Assembly: GCA_011049545.1 (NCBI GenBank)
Contig: DRHQ01000091.1
Location: forward strand, 1 to 64,000
Source of the DNA: Candidatus Aminicenantota bacterium
GTDB lineage: Bacteria > Acidobacteriota > Aminicenantia > Aminicenantales > Aminicenantaceae
DNA length: 64,000 bases
Direction of reading: 5' to 3'
The translations under genes and the position numbers were made by a program. The notes below the pieces were generated by a model. That model was not told the origin of the DNA, did not search any database, and was given only the letters and a program-made list of their open reading frames with translations. Positions 40,281-49,563 of this stretch are shown piece after piece (the first letter of the stretch is position 1; the number at the start of each line of letters is the position of its first letter).

Positions 40281-41030
40281 ATGACGAAATGCCTGGAGAG
40301 TTTATCGGCCAAGGAATACCCTGGGCGGATCATAATCATAGGAAGAGATATTACAGGTAAAAATGAGATAGTAATCTATGCTATCACAGGAAGGTCTCTT
40401 TCCAGCCAGGCGAGAAAAATGCAGCTGAAGGATGACGCCATTTGGGTAAATCCCACAGATGAGGAAACGCTAAAAAAGGGAAACACAGACTTGCTGATCT
40501 ATCCCGCCCTTTTATTCTCTAACGGAATTGCTGTAAGCAACGGTAAGCAGACTGCGGATATAAAAACCTGCCTTGGTCAAAGCCAGAATCCTGCAGAAGT
40601 TTTAAAATTAGCTCTCCATGAATGGGATTATGAACCTGATGCGCCCACCTTTACTCCAAGAATAAGCGGCTGCGTTCTCCCTCAGAAAAAGGCAGCTCTC
40701 AGCATAATAAAAAGAGCTTCTAACGGATCCTCGACAAGAAATATCTTTGAGATACCATTGATACCTGGAAAAGGAAAAATGATCTCAACCTATGAGGGAG
40801 ATGACAAGGACCCTCTACCCGCTTTCACAGGAGAGCCGATTGACGTCGAGATCAAAGAAAACAAGGCCTATGATATGGCCGCGGCAGTTTATGACGCTCT
40901 AGAGCCAGCACCTGGTAAAAAAGACCATAGGGTATCTGTGGTCAGTATCTTCTCCAGTGATTTGAGCTCAAATGAGCATGAAATACACATCATAAACAAA
41001 CATGAAAGGATAGGGAGTCAGGATGGATAA
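40281..41030 (+). CDS. purO: IMP cyclohydrolase, archaeal PurO-like
   Basis: The start at 40281 follows AAAGGAAAC; a longer frame to 40248 lacks a ribosome site. The 249 residues fit PF07826: YPGRIIIIGRDITGKNEIVIYAITGRSLSSQARKM, LIYPALL, PTFTPRISGC, FTGEPIDVEIKENKAYDMAAAVYDALEP. PurO closes FAICAR to IMP, the last step of purine synthesis, and is best known in archaea, whereas most bacteria use the N-terminal domain of PurH. It overlaps the next gene, a stand-alone AICAR transformylase, by 8 bp, so together they replace PurH. Confidence 0.87.
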   Translation: MTKCLESLSAKEYPGRIIIIGRDITGKNEIVIYAITGRSLSSQARKMQLKDDAIWVNPTDEETLKKGNTDLLIYPALLFSNGIAVSNGKQTADIKTCLGQSQNPAEVLKLALHEWDYEPDAPTFTPRISGCVLPQKKAALSIIKRASNGSSTRNIFEIPLIPGKGKMISTYEGDDKDPLPAFTGEPIDVEIKENKAYDMAAAVYDALEPAPGKKDHRVSVVSIFSSDLSSNEHEIHIINKHERIGSQDG

Positions 41031-42102
41031 AACGAGCAAAGAAGACCGAAAACAGTACAGGACTTCAGTCAAAGAAGAGTTCCCTGACACTCTTCGTTTC
41101 GGAAAACGGAAGTTCAAGAAAAAACTGCCGTTGAGGTATGGAGAAAACCCTGGCTACTCAGCTGCCTTTTACTCTGAAAAAGAGGCCTCCGGTCCAAACA
41201 TGGCGACCATGGAAGTGCTGCAGGAAGGAACCAAGGGGCTAAGTTATATAAATATAGGAGATATGGACCTGGGCCAAAGACTGATTAAAAAATTAACAGA
41301 TATTTATAAAAATAATCTAATCTGTGTCCTGATTAAACATGAGATACCCAGCGGAGTCGCTAGGGGAGAGTCGCCAGGAAAGACTTTTGAAAAAGCATGG
41401 AATTGCGACTCCCTTTCTAACTTCGGAAGCGTCGATGTTTTCAATTACCAGATAACTGAGCAAGTGGCAGAACTCCTTGTGGAAAAAGGAAAAAATATCG
41501 AGGTCGTCTATGCTCCTGATTTCACATCCGAAGCTCTTGAAGTTTTATCTTCAAGAAAACCCTTACGACTAGTAAAAATGGGGACCACTCCTGAGATGAA
41601 AGCTTCTGATAATGGTTTGGAATTTAAAAGAGTAGCTGGTGGTCTTTTGATTCAAAAGAGGTTTGATTCAAAGATCACATCTTTAGAATCTATCGATGTA
41701 GTATCAGAAAGAAAAGCAACTCAAGAAGAGATTGAGGCAGCCATTTTTAACTGGAATATAGCTTGTTTTACCCGATCTAATGCCATTGTCATCGGCAAAG
41801 AAGATAAGGTTCATGGAATTGGTTCAGGACAGAGAAGCCGAATCGATGCCGCAGAGACGGCCATAAGATACTCAAAACGAGGCTATGGGCCTGAAGGATG
41901 TGTAATGGCCTCAGATGCCTTTATTCCCTTTACAGATGTCGTCGAACTGGCAGCACGCAACGGAATAAAGGCCATAATTTACCCTCTGGGATCAATTAGA
42001 GACCAGGATGTTATCGACAAGGCTAATGAGCATAATATAGCCATGATCATAACCAGAAGACCTGGAGAAAAGGATAGTGAGCGCTGTTTCCTGCACAGAT
42101 AA
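41023..42102 (+). CDS. Stand-alone AICAR transformylase (PurH C-terminal domain-like)
   Basis: 359 residues matching the AICARFT part of PurH without the cyclohydrolase domain: LRYGENPGYSAAFY, LSYINIGDMDLGQ, IKHEIPSGVARGE (catalytic Lys-His retained), GGLLIQKRFDSK, NAIVIGKEDKVHGIGSGQRSRIDAAETA, ASDAFIPFTD and AIIYPLGSIRDQDVI. The KHxNPCG motif is relaxed to KHEIPSG, marking a divergent subfamily. It transfers a formyl group from 10-formyl-THF to AICAR. An 8-bp overlap with the purO-like gene implies co-translation. Confidence 0.88.
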   Translation: MDKTSKEDRKQYRTSVKEEFPDTLRFGKRKFKKKLPLRYGENPGYSAAFYSEKEASGPNMATMEVLQEGTKGLSYINIGDMDLGQRLIKKLTDIYKNNLICVLIKHEIPSGVARGESPGKTFEKAWNCDSLSNFGSVDVFNYQITEQVAELLVEKGKNIEVVYAPDFTSEALEVLSSRKPLRLVKMGTTPEMKASDNGLEFKRVAGGLLIQKRFDSKITSLESIDVVSERKATQEEIEAAIFNWNIACFTRSNAIVIGKEDKVHGIGSGQRSRIDAAETAIRYSKRGYGPEGCVMASDAFIPFTDVVELAARNGIKAIIYPLGSIRDQDVIDKANEHNIAMIITRRPGEKDSERCFLHR

Positions 42103-42158
42103 CAATTTGACTGTCTCCCCCTGTAAACTGTCTCGTAAACACTCGTGAACATGAATTT

Positions 42159-42341
42159 TTGGAGCAAACACTGCAACAATTCGCTTCTGGCGGTCGTGGA
42201 CGTCGTCGTGGCGAAGTTAGTCAGGCTCAAGGATTTGATGCAGAACCAGGTGAATATATTGTGAAAATGACCGTAAATAGCCAGACATACACGAGCACAA
42301 TCACAATCCGCCCAGACCATATACTGAAAGAGGGCAAATAA
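42159..42341 (+). pseudogene. C-terminal fragment of a VPS10/sortilin-like secreted protein
   Basis: About 60 residues: ASGGRGRRRGEVSQAQGF, then DAEPGEYIVKMTVNSQTYTS ending in PDHILKEGK. This Gly/Arg-rich linker plus GEY-type beta-sandwich is the usual end of large secreted VPS10-like (BNR/WD40-like) glycosyl-hydrolase-family proteins. The rest of the gene (about 1,000 residues) is absent; the purine gene ends at 42102. Remnant of a deletion. Confidence 0.5.
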
Positions 42342-42389
42342 TAAATTAACGATAACTAGGGAAGGATTAATTAACTTATTGGCTTTGTG

Positions 42390-42406
42390 CCGAAGGAAGA
42401 CTTCGG
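42390..42406 (+). promoter_or_regulatory. Leader hairpin CCGAAG-N5-CTTCGG upstream of the S41 gene
   Basis: Perfect 6-bp stem, followed by a GATATC-N12-GATATC pair. It lies 75 bp before the S41 start, so it may be the terminator of the upstream fragment or a 5' leader structure. Confidence 0.35.
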
Positions 42407-42481
42407 TGATATCTGTTGCCATGGGGATATCGAGAAAAATCATAAGATAAGGAAACCTTAACACTCGTAAGGAGGTATCTC

Positions 42482-44053
42482 ATGAAAAAAACAACTTTAT
42501 TCCTTGTTTTTGTATTTCTGTTAATCAACTTCACTTTAAGCTCCAGCCTGGTTGCTCAGGAGCTGAGTGATCCGGAGCTGAACTTTGAGGCTGCGTGGAA
42601 ATCATACGACCTCAACTATGGAGCCTTCATACCCAAGAAGGTTGATTGGGATCTGCTCTACAGAGTTTACCGTCCCAAAGTAACTCCCCAGACAACCGAT
42701 GACGAGTTGTTTGACATCATCTCGGCCATGCTGAAGCAGCTGAATGACAATCATGTCAGTCTCAGAACGGAGACCCGCCGCTTTGGTGCCGGGATCACAA
42801 GTGATCTCGAGAGGGGGGATTTCTCTCTAGACCTTGTCAAGGAGAAATACCTGAAAGGCAAGCTCAAACAAAGGGTAAAAAGTCGTCGAGGCAACCTTAT
42901 TTTTACATTTGGCTGGATAACAGACGAAATAGGCTATTTTTACTTTAGGAATTTTAGCAGTCGCAAAGAGAGCACTGCTGCTGTTGATGAGATAGTTAAC
43001 GAATTCAAAAACGCTAAGGGTATCATCATGGACATCCGTAACAACGGAGGTGGAAGTGACCTTGTGGCCAAAGCAATCGGTGACCGTTTCGCCGATACGA
43101 AGAGGCTGTACATGTATTCGCACATACGCAATGGCCCTAATCATGATGATTTTACACCCCCAAGGTATTGGCACTTCGAACCCGACGGACCCATGCAATT
43201 CCTCAAACCAGTCATTTTTCTGACTAATCGTTTTTCGATCAGTGCTGCCGATTGCTTCGCGTTAGGGATGCGGGCCCTGCCTCATGTCACGAACTTGGGC
43301 GATGCAACCTCAGGGGCTTATTCCGACTCCATGGGTGAAACGCTTCCCAATGGATGGAGTGTTAGGATGGGCAACAAACTTTACTTTGATAATGAGGGAC
43401 GAGGCTGGGAGGGTATCGGTACGCCTCCAGACCTCCGCGTGGTCAATACTAAAGAGGACATCGCTCGAGGTGTTGATAAGGTATTGGAATTGGCGATCGA
43501 AATACTTAACTCTGGCCCAATAGCACTGCAGGATGAGCCTAGTAGTGTACTAAACGCCCAGGAGTCCCTGGCAGATAACTTGGAGAAAGCGATCAATACA
43601 GTAGGTATTGATTCTACAGTTAAGTTATTTGATAGCGAAATAAAACCCCGGCCGAGTACCATTCGTCCTATAGAATTTGACTGGACTCCTTCACTGACTC
43701 CTTATTCATCAGCGTTCGCTTCGGAAGCAACACTGCGCCAGTCTCGGTTTCAAGCAGAAAAGCGTCCTGCTTATTATATCGATATAGAAGAAATGGATAT
43801 GTTAGCAAATCGGCTTAAGCAGCAAGATAAAATGCGAGAAGCGATTGAAGTTTTGAAGATAAGTGTCAAGGTATACCCATTGGAATATAGGGCTTACGCG
43901 GGCCTAGCAGAAACTTACGAGAAAAACGGCGACACGGAGCTTGCCAAAATGAATTATTTTAAGGTCATGGAGCTGAATCCAAGAAGATCTCAACGGGAAA
44001 AACAGGCATACGAAAGGGCGAAAGAGTTTATTAAAAAGAAAGACGATAAATAG
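42482..44053 (+). CDS. Secreted S41-family peptidase with C-terminal TPR region
   Basis: 523 residues with a signal peptide (about 1-26, cleaved after VAQ). The tail-specific protease/tricorn-core-like domain spans about 30-330: IIMDIRNNGGGSD (substrate-binding strand) and FLTNRFSISAADCFALGM with the nucleophile in the FSIS segment (Ser252/254), then GDATSGAYSDSMGETLPNG with further catalytic-region residues. No PDZ domain is apparent. Residues about 420-523 contain TPR-like helical repeats (AIEVLKISVKVYPLEYRAYA, then LAETYEKNGDTELAKMNYFKV). The TPR end suggests recruitment by or of a protein partner in the periplasm. AAGGAGG precedes the start. Confidence 0.88.
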   Translation: MKKTTLFLVFVFLLINFTLSSSLVAQELSDPELNFEAAWKSYDLNYGAFIPKKVDWDLLYRVYRPKVTPQTTDDELFDIISAMLKQLNDNHVSLRTETRRFGAGITSDLERGDFSLDLVKEKYLKGKLKQRVKSRRGNLIFTFGWITDEIGYFYFRNFSSRKESTAAVDEIVNEFKNAKGIIMDIRNNGGGSDLVAKAIGDRFADTKRLYMYSHIRNGPNHDDFTPPRYWHFEPDGPMQFLKPVIFLTNRFSISAADCFALGMRALPHVTNLGDATSGAYSDSMGETLPNGWSVRMGNKLYFDNEGRGWEGIGTPPDLRVVNTKEDIARGVDKVLELAIEILNSGPIALQDEPSSVLNAQESLADNLEKAINTVGIDSTVKLFDSEIKPRPSTIRPIEFDWTPSLTPYSSAFASEATLRQSRFQAEKRPAYYIDIEEMDMLANRLKQQDKMREAIEVLKISVKVYPLEYRAYAGLAETYEKNGDTELAKMNYFKVMELNPRRSQREKQAYERAKEFIKKKDDK

Positions 44054-44234
44054 ATTCCGACTAACAGTCGCACATGGTACTCGCGTGTCAGATAGCTTTT
44101 GAAGAAGAGACTAAATATTCTTAGCTTTGAGCTATTCAATGCCATATACCAAAGTTTTGTCGCCTGCGAATAAATATTGGTCCTTCCTCTCTTTACTCTA
44201 GCTCCTTTCACCGTTGAGAATTGGGGAGCATTCT

Positions 44235-46889
44235 CTACCGAGCAGAGCCGTAGTACAAGGAATTGAATAGGAGCTTAAAAGTCCCGTGGGGCTGAGCCCT
44301 GCTCTGGACCCCGAATCCTAACAGTATAACTCTTCCCTTGCCTAAAGGGACCTCCATCGCTGAGGCTTTGTTTTGAAGATATTTTTCCCCTCTTAGATAA
44401 CCGCTCATAAGGAGGCTTCCTTTTGGATACTTGGAAATGACCACAGGGGCCTTTTCCTTCTCAAAAGAGGGAAGGATATCAAAAGCGAGGGGGCGAGCAA
44501 AAACAGCTGGAGCTTCCTCGGGCATCCCGAAGGCAACCGGATGCTTAGCGTTGAACTCCATCCGAAGGATGGATTTAGGACACGCAAACTTGGGTGGTCC
44601 GGGCTCCGCCGGGACGTTGCCGCGACCGGCGGCTGGCCTCAGGTCTTTCAGAACATCCCTCACGGGTAAGCCGAGCTCGTCAACGGCAAAGAGGCAGCCA
44701 GAATTCAGTGTCACCAGGGTGCCACCCTCCTCAACGAACCTCTTTATGTTCCTGACACCTGCTCTTGTTATCCCTCCAACATACTGTGGAGGCATGGTGC
44801 CCGGTTTATGTCCATTAACGATGTCATCGGTAGACATGGAAGGAATGACGAGAACGTCGAAGCGCTTACCGAGCTCCCGCGCTCTCACATCGTCATCGTA
44901 GATGTTGACAAAAGGGAACTCGAACTGTTCAAAGAGCCAGCGCGTCCAGCCCTCATCCACACTGGCGGTCCAGGATTTGTAAAGGGCCACCCTCGGAGTA
45001 TTTATCTTTAGAGTATCCACCGGAACACGCCCCCTAGTACCTTCTATGGTGAGGAAGAGCTCCTTAGCCAGTGCATCCATGAAGGAACGGGAGATGCTCC
45101 CGGCAAGGACAATCCAGGTTCCGGGTAGGTAGGACTTTCCCTCAACACTAAAGGACTCACGAGCGCGAAGAACCTCTCCTCCTGCCTGGAGTATCCGGTT
45201 AACGGCAATGAAGCTGTTATTCGTCTTGGGCGTTATAAGGTAAGCGTATCCCGCACTACCTTCTACCTTCCCAGCTGGAGGCACCGCCTTCTCAACGGGA
45301 GTCAGGGAAACCTCCAAAGGGGTATCGACGGCTGAAACCGTTACCCCCATCTGGTAGGGAAGCGTCCATCCCGCAATATCGTAAGGACGAATGTACGCAT
45401 CTGCGAACTTCTGGGGTTGGACCAAACCCTGCCACAAGGTGGGATACTTCGTTAGATCAGGAAGGAGTTGTTCTTCAAAGATAGATTTGACAAAAAGGGA
45501 GAAAGGCTGGTTCATGGGAATGATCCATGTCCCTGCCGGATAGGAGATTCCACTGGATGCAAAATTCTTCTCCGCCTGGTAGACCTCGATTCCCATAAAT
45601 ATCATCTTGTTGAGCAGAATTGCAGCTGTCGGCGCATCCCATTGCGTCTTCGGAATGATCCACGCAAAAGGGAGCTCCTTCTGGAAGCGGGCGATAACAT
45701 CCTTCCCCATCTGGTATCTATCATAGAGTAGCTTTTCACGGTACAGGGCGGCTGTATGCAAGGTCGCTTTGGAGCACGTGAGAACATATTCCACCGCATC
45801 CCTTAGCCTCCACCAGCCTCCTTTCCAAGGATTGGGGTAGAAAACAGAAGGAGTCAGATCCCGAAAATCCTCCGGGAAATCATTAATCTTGTAGTAATGG
45901 GGCGTGGCATAGTGGTAAAGCTGGGTCTCGGGGCATATGGATACCGTGTGAAAGAGATCACCAACAGTGTCCACCATGTCGGGAGACCAGAGATCATATC
46001 GAGCCCTGGAGATCGCTCCGGACTGCCCATTCCGGTCAAAAGCCGCTCCAATAGCGGTGCCGATGAGGTTTTTCCACCGGATAATCATGGGATGGTAGTT
46101 GGGATTGACCGGCTCCACATTTGGGGGGATAAAGATTCTTGCCGGGAAGGGCCCCGTTTGGTGATGACTACAGAGTATCTGAGGAAACCATTCACGATTT
46201 GCTTGACCGTGAATGTTCTGAGTCTCCACCAGGTTGAGCATAAAGGAGTCGCGGTTGTTATCGTGGCCCGCATATACGTGGTACAGCCACGGCATAGGAC
46301 TTGTCTCATAGGGGGTACCCAGATTCTGGTGGTACCACTCAGCCACCATGTCCATACCATCGGGATTGGCAAAAACAAGAAGTAGGATGGTGTTTTCACG
46401 AATCAGACGGGTGTCCGTGTCTTCAGATGATATCAGGTCATAAGCCAACTGTAAGTTATGCTGTGCCGGAGCAACCTCGGTCCCGTGGAGGCCGCCGTCA
46501 ATATGAACCACTGCTCTCCCCTCGGCCACAAGACCGCGAGCTTCCTCATCTGTGAGCCCCGTCACCAGTGCCAACCTTCTTGAAATCTCCTTCAAGCGGT
46601 CCAGCTTCGCCATATTCTCTGCCGAAGTGATGACAGCGTACATCATCGGCTTCCCCATGGAGGTCTTCCCCATTTCAAAGAGCTTTATCCTTGGGGAAGC
46701 TTGCTCTAGCGCTTTTAGATACTGAATAGCTTGTTGATAAGATGCCAAGTGATAATCGGCTCCTACCTTGAATCCAAGCACCTCTTCAGGAGTGGGGACT
46801 CTTTGCGCAAAGGAGATACTCCCGGCGATTAAAAAAATAAAAGTGCCCGCTATAATAGCTATCAAAGAATGGAAACTCTTTTTTAGCAT
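44235..46889 (-). CDS. Secreted M14 zinc carboxypeptidase, 884 residues
   Basis: A signal peptide covers about 1-29. The M14 domain (about 30-420) has the zinc pair His135-x2-Glu138 (GGLHGTEVAP), FANPDGMD, a typical NNRD segment (about 211-214) and His242/243 (LCSHHQTGPF) as the third ligand. Later parts form a beta-rich region (450-650) and a glutamine-amidotransferase-like Rossmann domain from about 650 (VLVIPSMSTDDI, GGTLVTLNSGCLF). This composite is typical of large secreted M14 proteins in protein-degrading soil and sediment bacteria. Base composition is about half G+C by eye, higher than neighbours, suggesting recent transfer or strong codon selection. It has its own promoter at 47016-47045. 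Confidence 0.9.
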   Translation of the reverse strand: MLKKSFHSLIAIIAGTFIFLIAGSISFAQRVPTPEEVLGFKVGADYHLASYQQAIQYLKALEQASPRIKLFEMGKTSMGKPMMYAVITSAENMAKLDRLKEISRRLALVTGLTDEEARGLVAEGRAVVHIDGGLHGTEVAPAQHNLQLAYDLISSEDTDTRLIRENTILLLVFANPDGMDMVAEWYHQNLGTPYETSPMPWLYHVYAGHDNNRDSFMLNLVETQNIHGQANREWFPQILCSHHQTGPFPARIFIPPNVEPVNPNYHPMIIRWKNLIGTAIGAAFDRNGQSGAISRARYDLWSPDMVDTVGDLFHTVSICPETQLYHYATPHYYKINDFPEDFRDLTPSVFYPNPWKGGWWRLRDAVEYVLTCSKATLHTAALYREKLLYDRYQMGKDVIARFQKELPFAWIIPKTQWDAPTAAILLNKMIFMGIEVYQAEKNFASSGISYPAGTWIIPMNQPFSLFVKSIFEEQLLPDLTKYPTLWQGLVQPQKFADAYIRPYDIAGWTLPYQMGVTVSAVDTPLEVSLTPVEKAVPPAGKVEGSAGYAYLITPKTNNSFIAVNRILQAGGEVLRARESFSVEGKSYLPGTWIVLAGSISRSFMDALAKELFLTIEGTRGRVPVDTLKINTPRVALYKSWTASVDEGWTRWLFEQFEFPFVNIYDDDVRARELGKRFDVLVIPSMSTDDIVNGHKPGTMPPQYVGGITRAGVRNIKRFVEEGGTLVTLNSGCLFAVDELGLPVRDVLKDLRPAAGRGNVPAEPGPPKFACPKSILRMEFNAKHPVAFGMPEEAPAVFARPLAFDILPSFEKEKAPVVISKYPKGSLLMSGYLRGEKYLQNKASAMEVPLGKGRVILLGFGVQSRAQPHGTFKLLFNSLYYGSAR

Positions 46890-47501
46890 GAAATCCCTCC
46901 TTTTATAAATGAAAATTTTTTCTCAAAAAGAATAAATAGGAAATTGGTTTTTGGGACTGCATTGAGTTCGGCTCATTTTTATTCAATTTCCATTTCCTGA
47001 ACTGATCTGTAGATAATAATAGATAGAAGAAACATACCCTGTCAACGAAAAATTCGCGATTATTAGAAAAAATCAGCGGAAATGCTAGAATAAGGTAGAT
47101 ACAGAATAGACTTTGCCATCTAAGTCACAGTGTTTCGACTTTTATAGATATTCCGCCCTTTCCTCAGCAGCCATAACCAAATGAGGCCAGGCCTGTGGTG
47201 GAGGCGGGCGTTCTGCAGCAAAAGTCAGCTTAAGACGCCGGATAATCCTGTCTATAGCATTATGGTCTTAAATAAAGGCTATGATGCACATCTGGCCTCC
47301 GCTCTGTTTTCTGCACAGATAAAAAGAAGAAGCACGTTTTTTTGTCGGAATTCGATTCATCAATCCCACATGATTGAAGCAAGATATTGCAGGGGATAAA
47401 TCCACCTCAAAAAAAACAATTGTAAATTTGACCAGAAATCGTCCCCTTTTTAGTCTACGCTATAATATTTTCTCCACGTAAATAAATAAATAAAAAATAT
47501 A
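46890..47501. other. Long intergenic region between the divergent M14 gene and dnaK
   Basis: No supported gene. It contains the minus-strand M14 promoter, a GC-richer segment around 47170-47300 with a GAGGCCAGGCCTGTGG palindrome and no ORF, a decayed palindromic-repeat copy (GATTCATCAATCCCAC near 47350), and the dnaK promoter at the right end. Confidence 0.6.
47016..47045 (-). promoter_or_regulatory. Sigma-70-type promoter of the M14 gene
   Basis: On the minus strand TTGACA (47045-47040), an 18-bp spacer, TATTAT (47021-47016), giving a leader of about 120 nt. Confidence 0.62.
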
Positions 47502-47531
47502 CTTGACAAACACGCACTCATGTTTTATATT
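47502..47531 (+). promoter_or_regulatory. dnaK promoter with overlapping HAIR-like operator
   Basis: TTGACA (47503-47508), 17-bp spacer, TATATT (47526-47531). Overlapping the -35 box, CTTGACA-N7-ACTCATG (47502-47522) matches the HspR operator HAIR (CTTGAGT-N7-ACTCAAG) at 11 of 14 arm positions. No CIRCE element is present. An HspR gene lies in the same operon, so feedback repression is expected. Confidence 0.72.
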
Positions 47532-47559
47532 ATAAAGAGACTAATATAGGAGACAATAA

Positions 47560-49500
47560 ATGGCAAAAACAATAGGTATTGATTTAGGAACAACAAATTC
47601 TGTTGTTGCTGTACTAGAAGGCGATAAGCCTATTATTATCGAAAACGAAGAAGGAGGTCGAACAACTCCTTCTGTCGTTGCTTTTACAGAAAAAGGCGAA
47701 CGGTTGGTCGGACAGGTTGCCAAAAGGCAGCGGATCACCAACCCTGAAAACACCATCTACTCCATAAAAAGATTTATGGGGCGGCGATACAAAGAAGTTC
47801 CTGAAGAAATCAAGCAGGTACCCTTTAAAGTAACACAAATATCGAACGGAGATGTGAGAATAGAGGCGCTTGGTAAGAAATATTCCCCCCCCGAGCTCTC
47901 AGCTATAATTCTTCAAAAATTAAAGAAAGCGGCTGAAAATCATTTAGGAGAAAAAGTAGAAAAAGCAGTCATAACTGTTCCGGCTTATTTTAATGATAGC
48001 CAGCGAAAAGCAACAAAGGATGCAGGAGTGATCGCTGGACTGAAAGTTGAGCGCATCATCAACGAACCTACTGCTGCGGCCTTAGCCTATGGATTGGAGA
48101 AAAAGAAGGATCAGACTATCGCTGTCTATGATTTCGGAGGCGGAACTTTTGATATTTCTATTCTGGAAGTTGGAGAAGGTATTGTTGAAGTCAAATCAAC
48201 AAACGGGGATACTCATTTGGGCGGGGATGACATTGACCAGAAAGTGCAGAACTGGCTGGTGAAAGAATTCAAAAAAGAGTCAGGAATAGACCTCACTAAA
48301 GACAAAATGGCTCTTCAGAGGTTAAAAGAAGCTGCTGAAAAGGCAAAAATGGAACTTTCGACCACAATGGAAACCGAGATAAACCTTCCTTTTGTTACCG
48401 CTGATTCTTCAGGCCCGAAACACCTTCTGATGAAACTCACCAGGTCTAAATTAGATCAGCTCATGGATGACATTATTCAAAGAACTGAAGGTCCGTGCAA
48501 ACAAGCTCTTGCAGATGCAAATTTGAAGCCAGGTGATATAAATGAGGTAATTCTTGTAGGAGGGTCCACCCGAATTCCAAAAGTTCAGAAATTGGTTACA
48601 GGCCTTTTTGGAAAAGAGCCTCATAAAGGAGTTAATCCTGATGAAGTAGTGGCAGCCGGAGCTGCTATCCAGGGAGCTGTTTTGACAGGAGATGTAAAAG
48701 ATATTCTCCTTCTGGATGTGACTCCATTGACACTCGGCATAGAAACTCTCGGAGCCGTATTCACCAAGATGATTCCTCGCAACACAACAATTCCTACTAA
48801 AAAGATAGAAACATTCTCTACAGCCGCAGATAACCAGCCAAGCGTAGAAATTCATGTCCTCCAGGGAGAAAGAGAGATGGCTGCCGCTAACAGGTCATTA
48901 GGTAGATTTCATCTGGATGGAATTCCTCCTGCTCCACGAGGCATCCCGAAGATCGAAGTAACTTTTGATATCGATGCCAACGGAATCCTTCATGTCAATG
49001 CTAAGGACATAGGAACGGGAAAAGAACAAGCTATCACCATCACCGGTCATAGTGGATTAGAGGATAATGAAATAGAAAATATGGTTAAGGATGCAGAATC
49101 GCACTCTGAAGAAGATAAGAAGAAAAGAGAAGTTATAGATGCCAAGAACCAGGCAGATCAGCTGGTTTATAGCTTAGAAAAGCTATTAAAGGAAAATAAG
49201 GATAAAATCCCTGAAGATGAGGCAACTCGAATTCAGACTGAGATCGAAAATACCAAGAAAGCTATCGAGAGCGATAACCTGGAGCAAATAAAACAGGCAG
49301 CTGAAGCGCTTTCCCAGGCCTCGCATAAGTTGACAGAGATGATGTACCAGCAAGCCACTCAGCAACAACAGGATCAACAAGGTCCTGCCCATCAGGAAGC
49401 AGACAGCAACCAAACAGCAGAACAAGCATCATCCGAAGGTCCAGCAGAAGAAGAAGTTATTGATGCAGAAGTTGTTGACGATGATAAGAATAAGAAGTAA
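47560..49500 (+). CDS. dnaK: Molecular chaperone DnaK (Hsp70)
   Basis: 646 residues, normal length. ATPase: [16 protein letters not shown] at 6-21, [46 protein letters not shown]. Linker [14 protein letters not shown] begins near residue 386; the substrate-binding domain and helical lid follow, ending in a Gln-rich tail and the [13 protein letters not shown]-type terminus usual for DnaK. It binds and releases unfolded peptides under control of DnaJ and GrpE. It is first in the operon dnaK-dnaJ-hspR-sigma-dnaC; grpE is not in the window. Confidence 0.98.
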   Translation: MAKTIGIDLGTTNSVVAVLEGDKPIIIENEEGGRTTPSVVAFTEKGERLVGQVAKRQRITNPENTIYSIKRFMGRRYKEVPEEIKQVPFKVTQISNGDVRIEALGKKYSPPELSAIILQKLKKAAENHLGEKVEKAVITVPAYFNDSQRKATKDAGVIAGLKVERIINEPTAAALAYGLEKKKDQTIAVYDFGGGTFDISILEVGEGIVEVKSTNGDTHLGGDDIDQKVQNWLVKEFKKESGIDLTKDKMALQRLKEAAEKAKMELSTTMETEINLPFVTADSSGPKHLLMKLTRSKLDQLMDDIIQRTEGPCKQALADANLKPGDINEVILVGGSTRIPKVQKLVTGLFGKEPHKGVNPDEVVAAGAAIQGAVLTGDVKDILLLDVTPLTLGIETLGAVFTKMIPRNTTIPTKKIETFSTAADNQPSVEIHVLQGEREMAAANRSLGRFHLDGIPPAPRGIPKIEVTFDIDANGILHVNAKDIGTGKEQAITITGHSGLEDNEIENMVKDAESHSEEDKKKREVIDAKNQADQLVYSLEKLLKENKDKIPEDEATRIQTEIENTKKAIESDNLEQIKQAAEALSQASHKLTEMMYQQATQQQQDQQGPAHQEADSNQTAEQASSEGPAEEEVIDAEVVDDDKNKK

Positions 49501-49563
49501 GCTTATTAAATTCTAATCTAAAACTAAGATATCTTCACTCCTCTGTTAACAATAAGGCCAGGG

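Noticed and set aside
47460-47560. A CIRCE element (HrcA operator) upstream of dnaK
   Set aside because: No TTAGCACTC-N9-GAGTGCTAA is present; the inverted repeat there fits HAIR, in line with the hspR gene.
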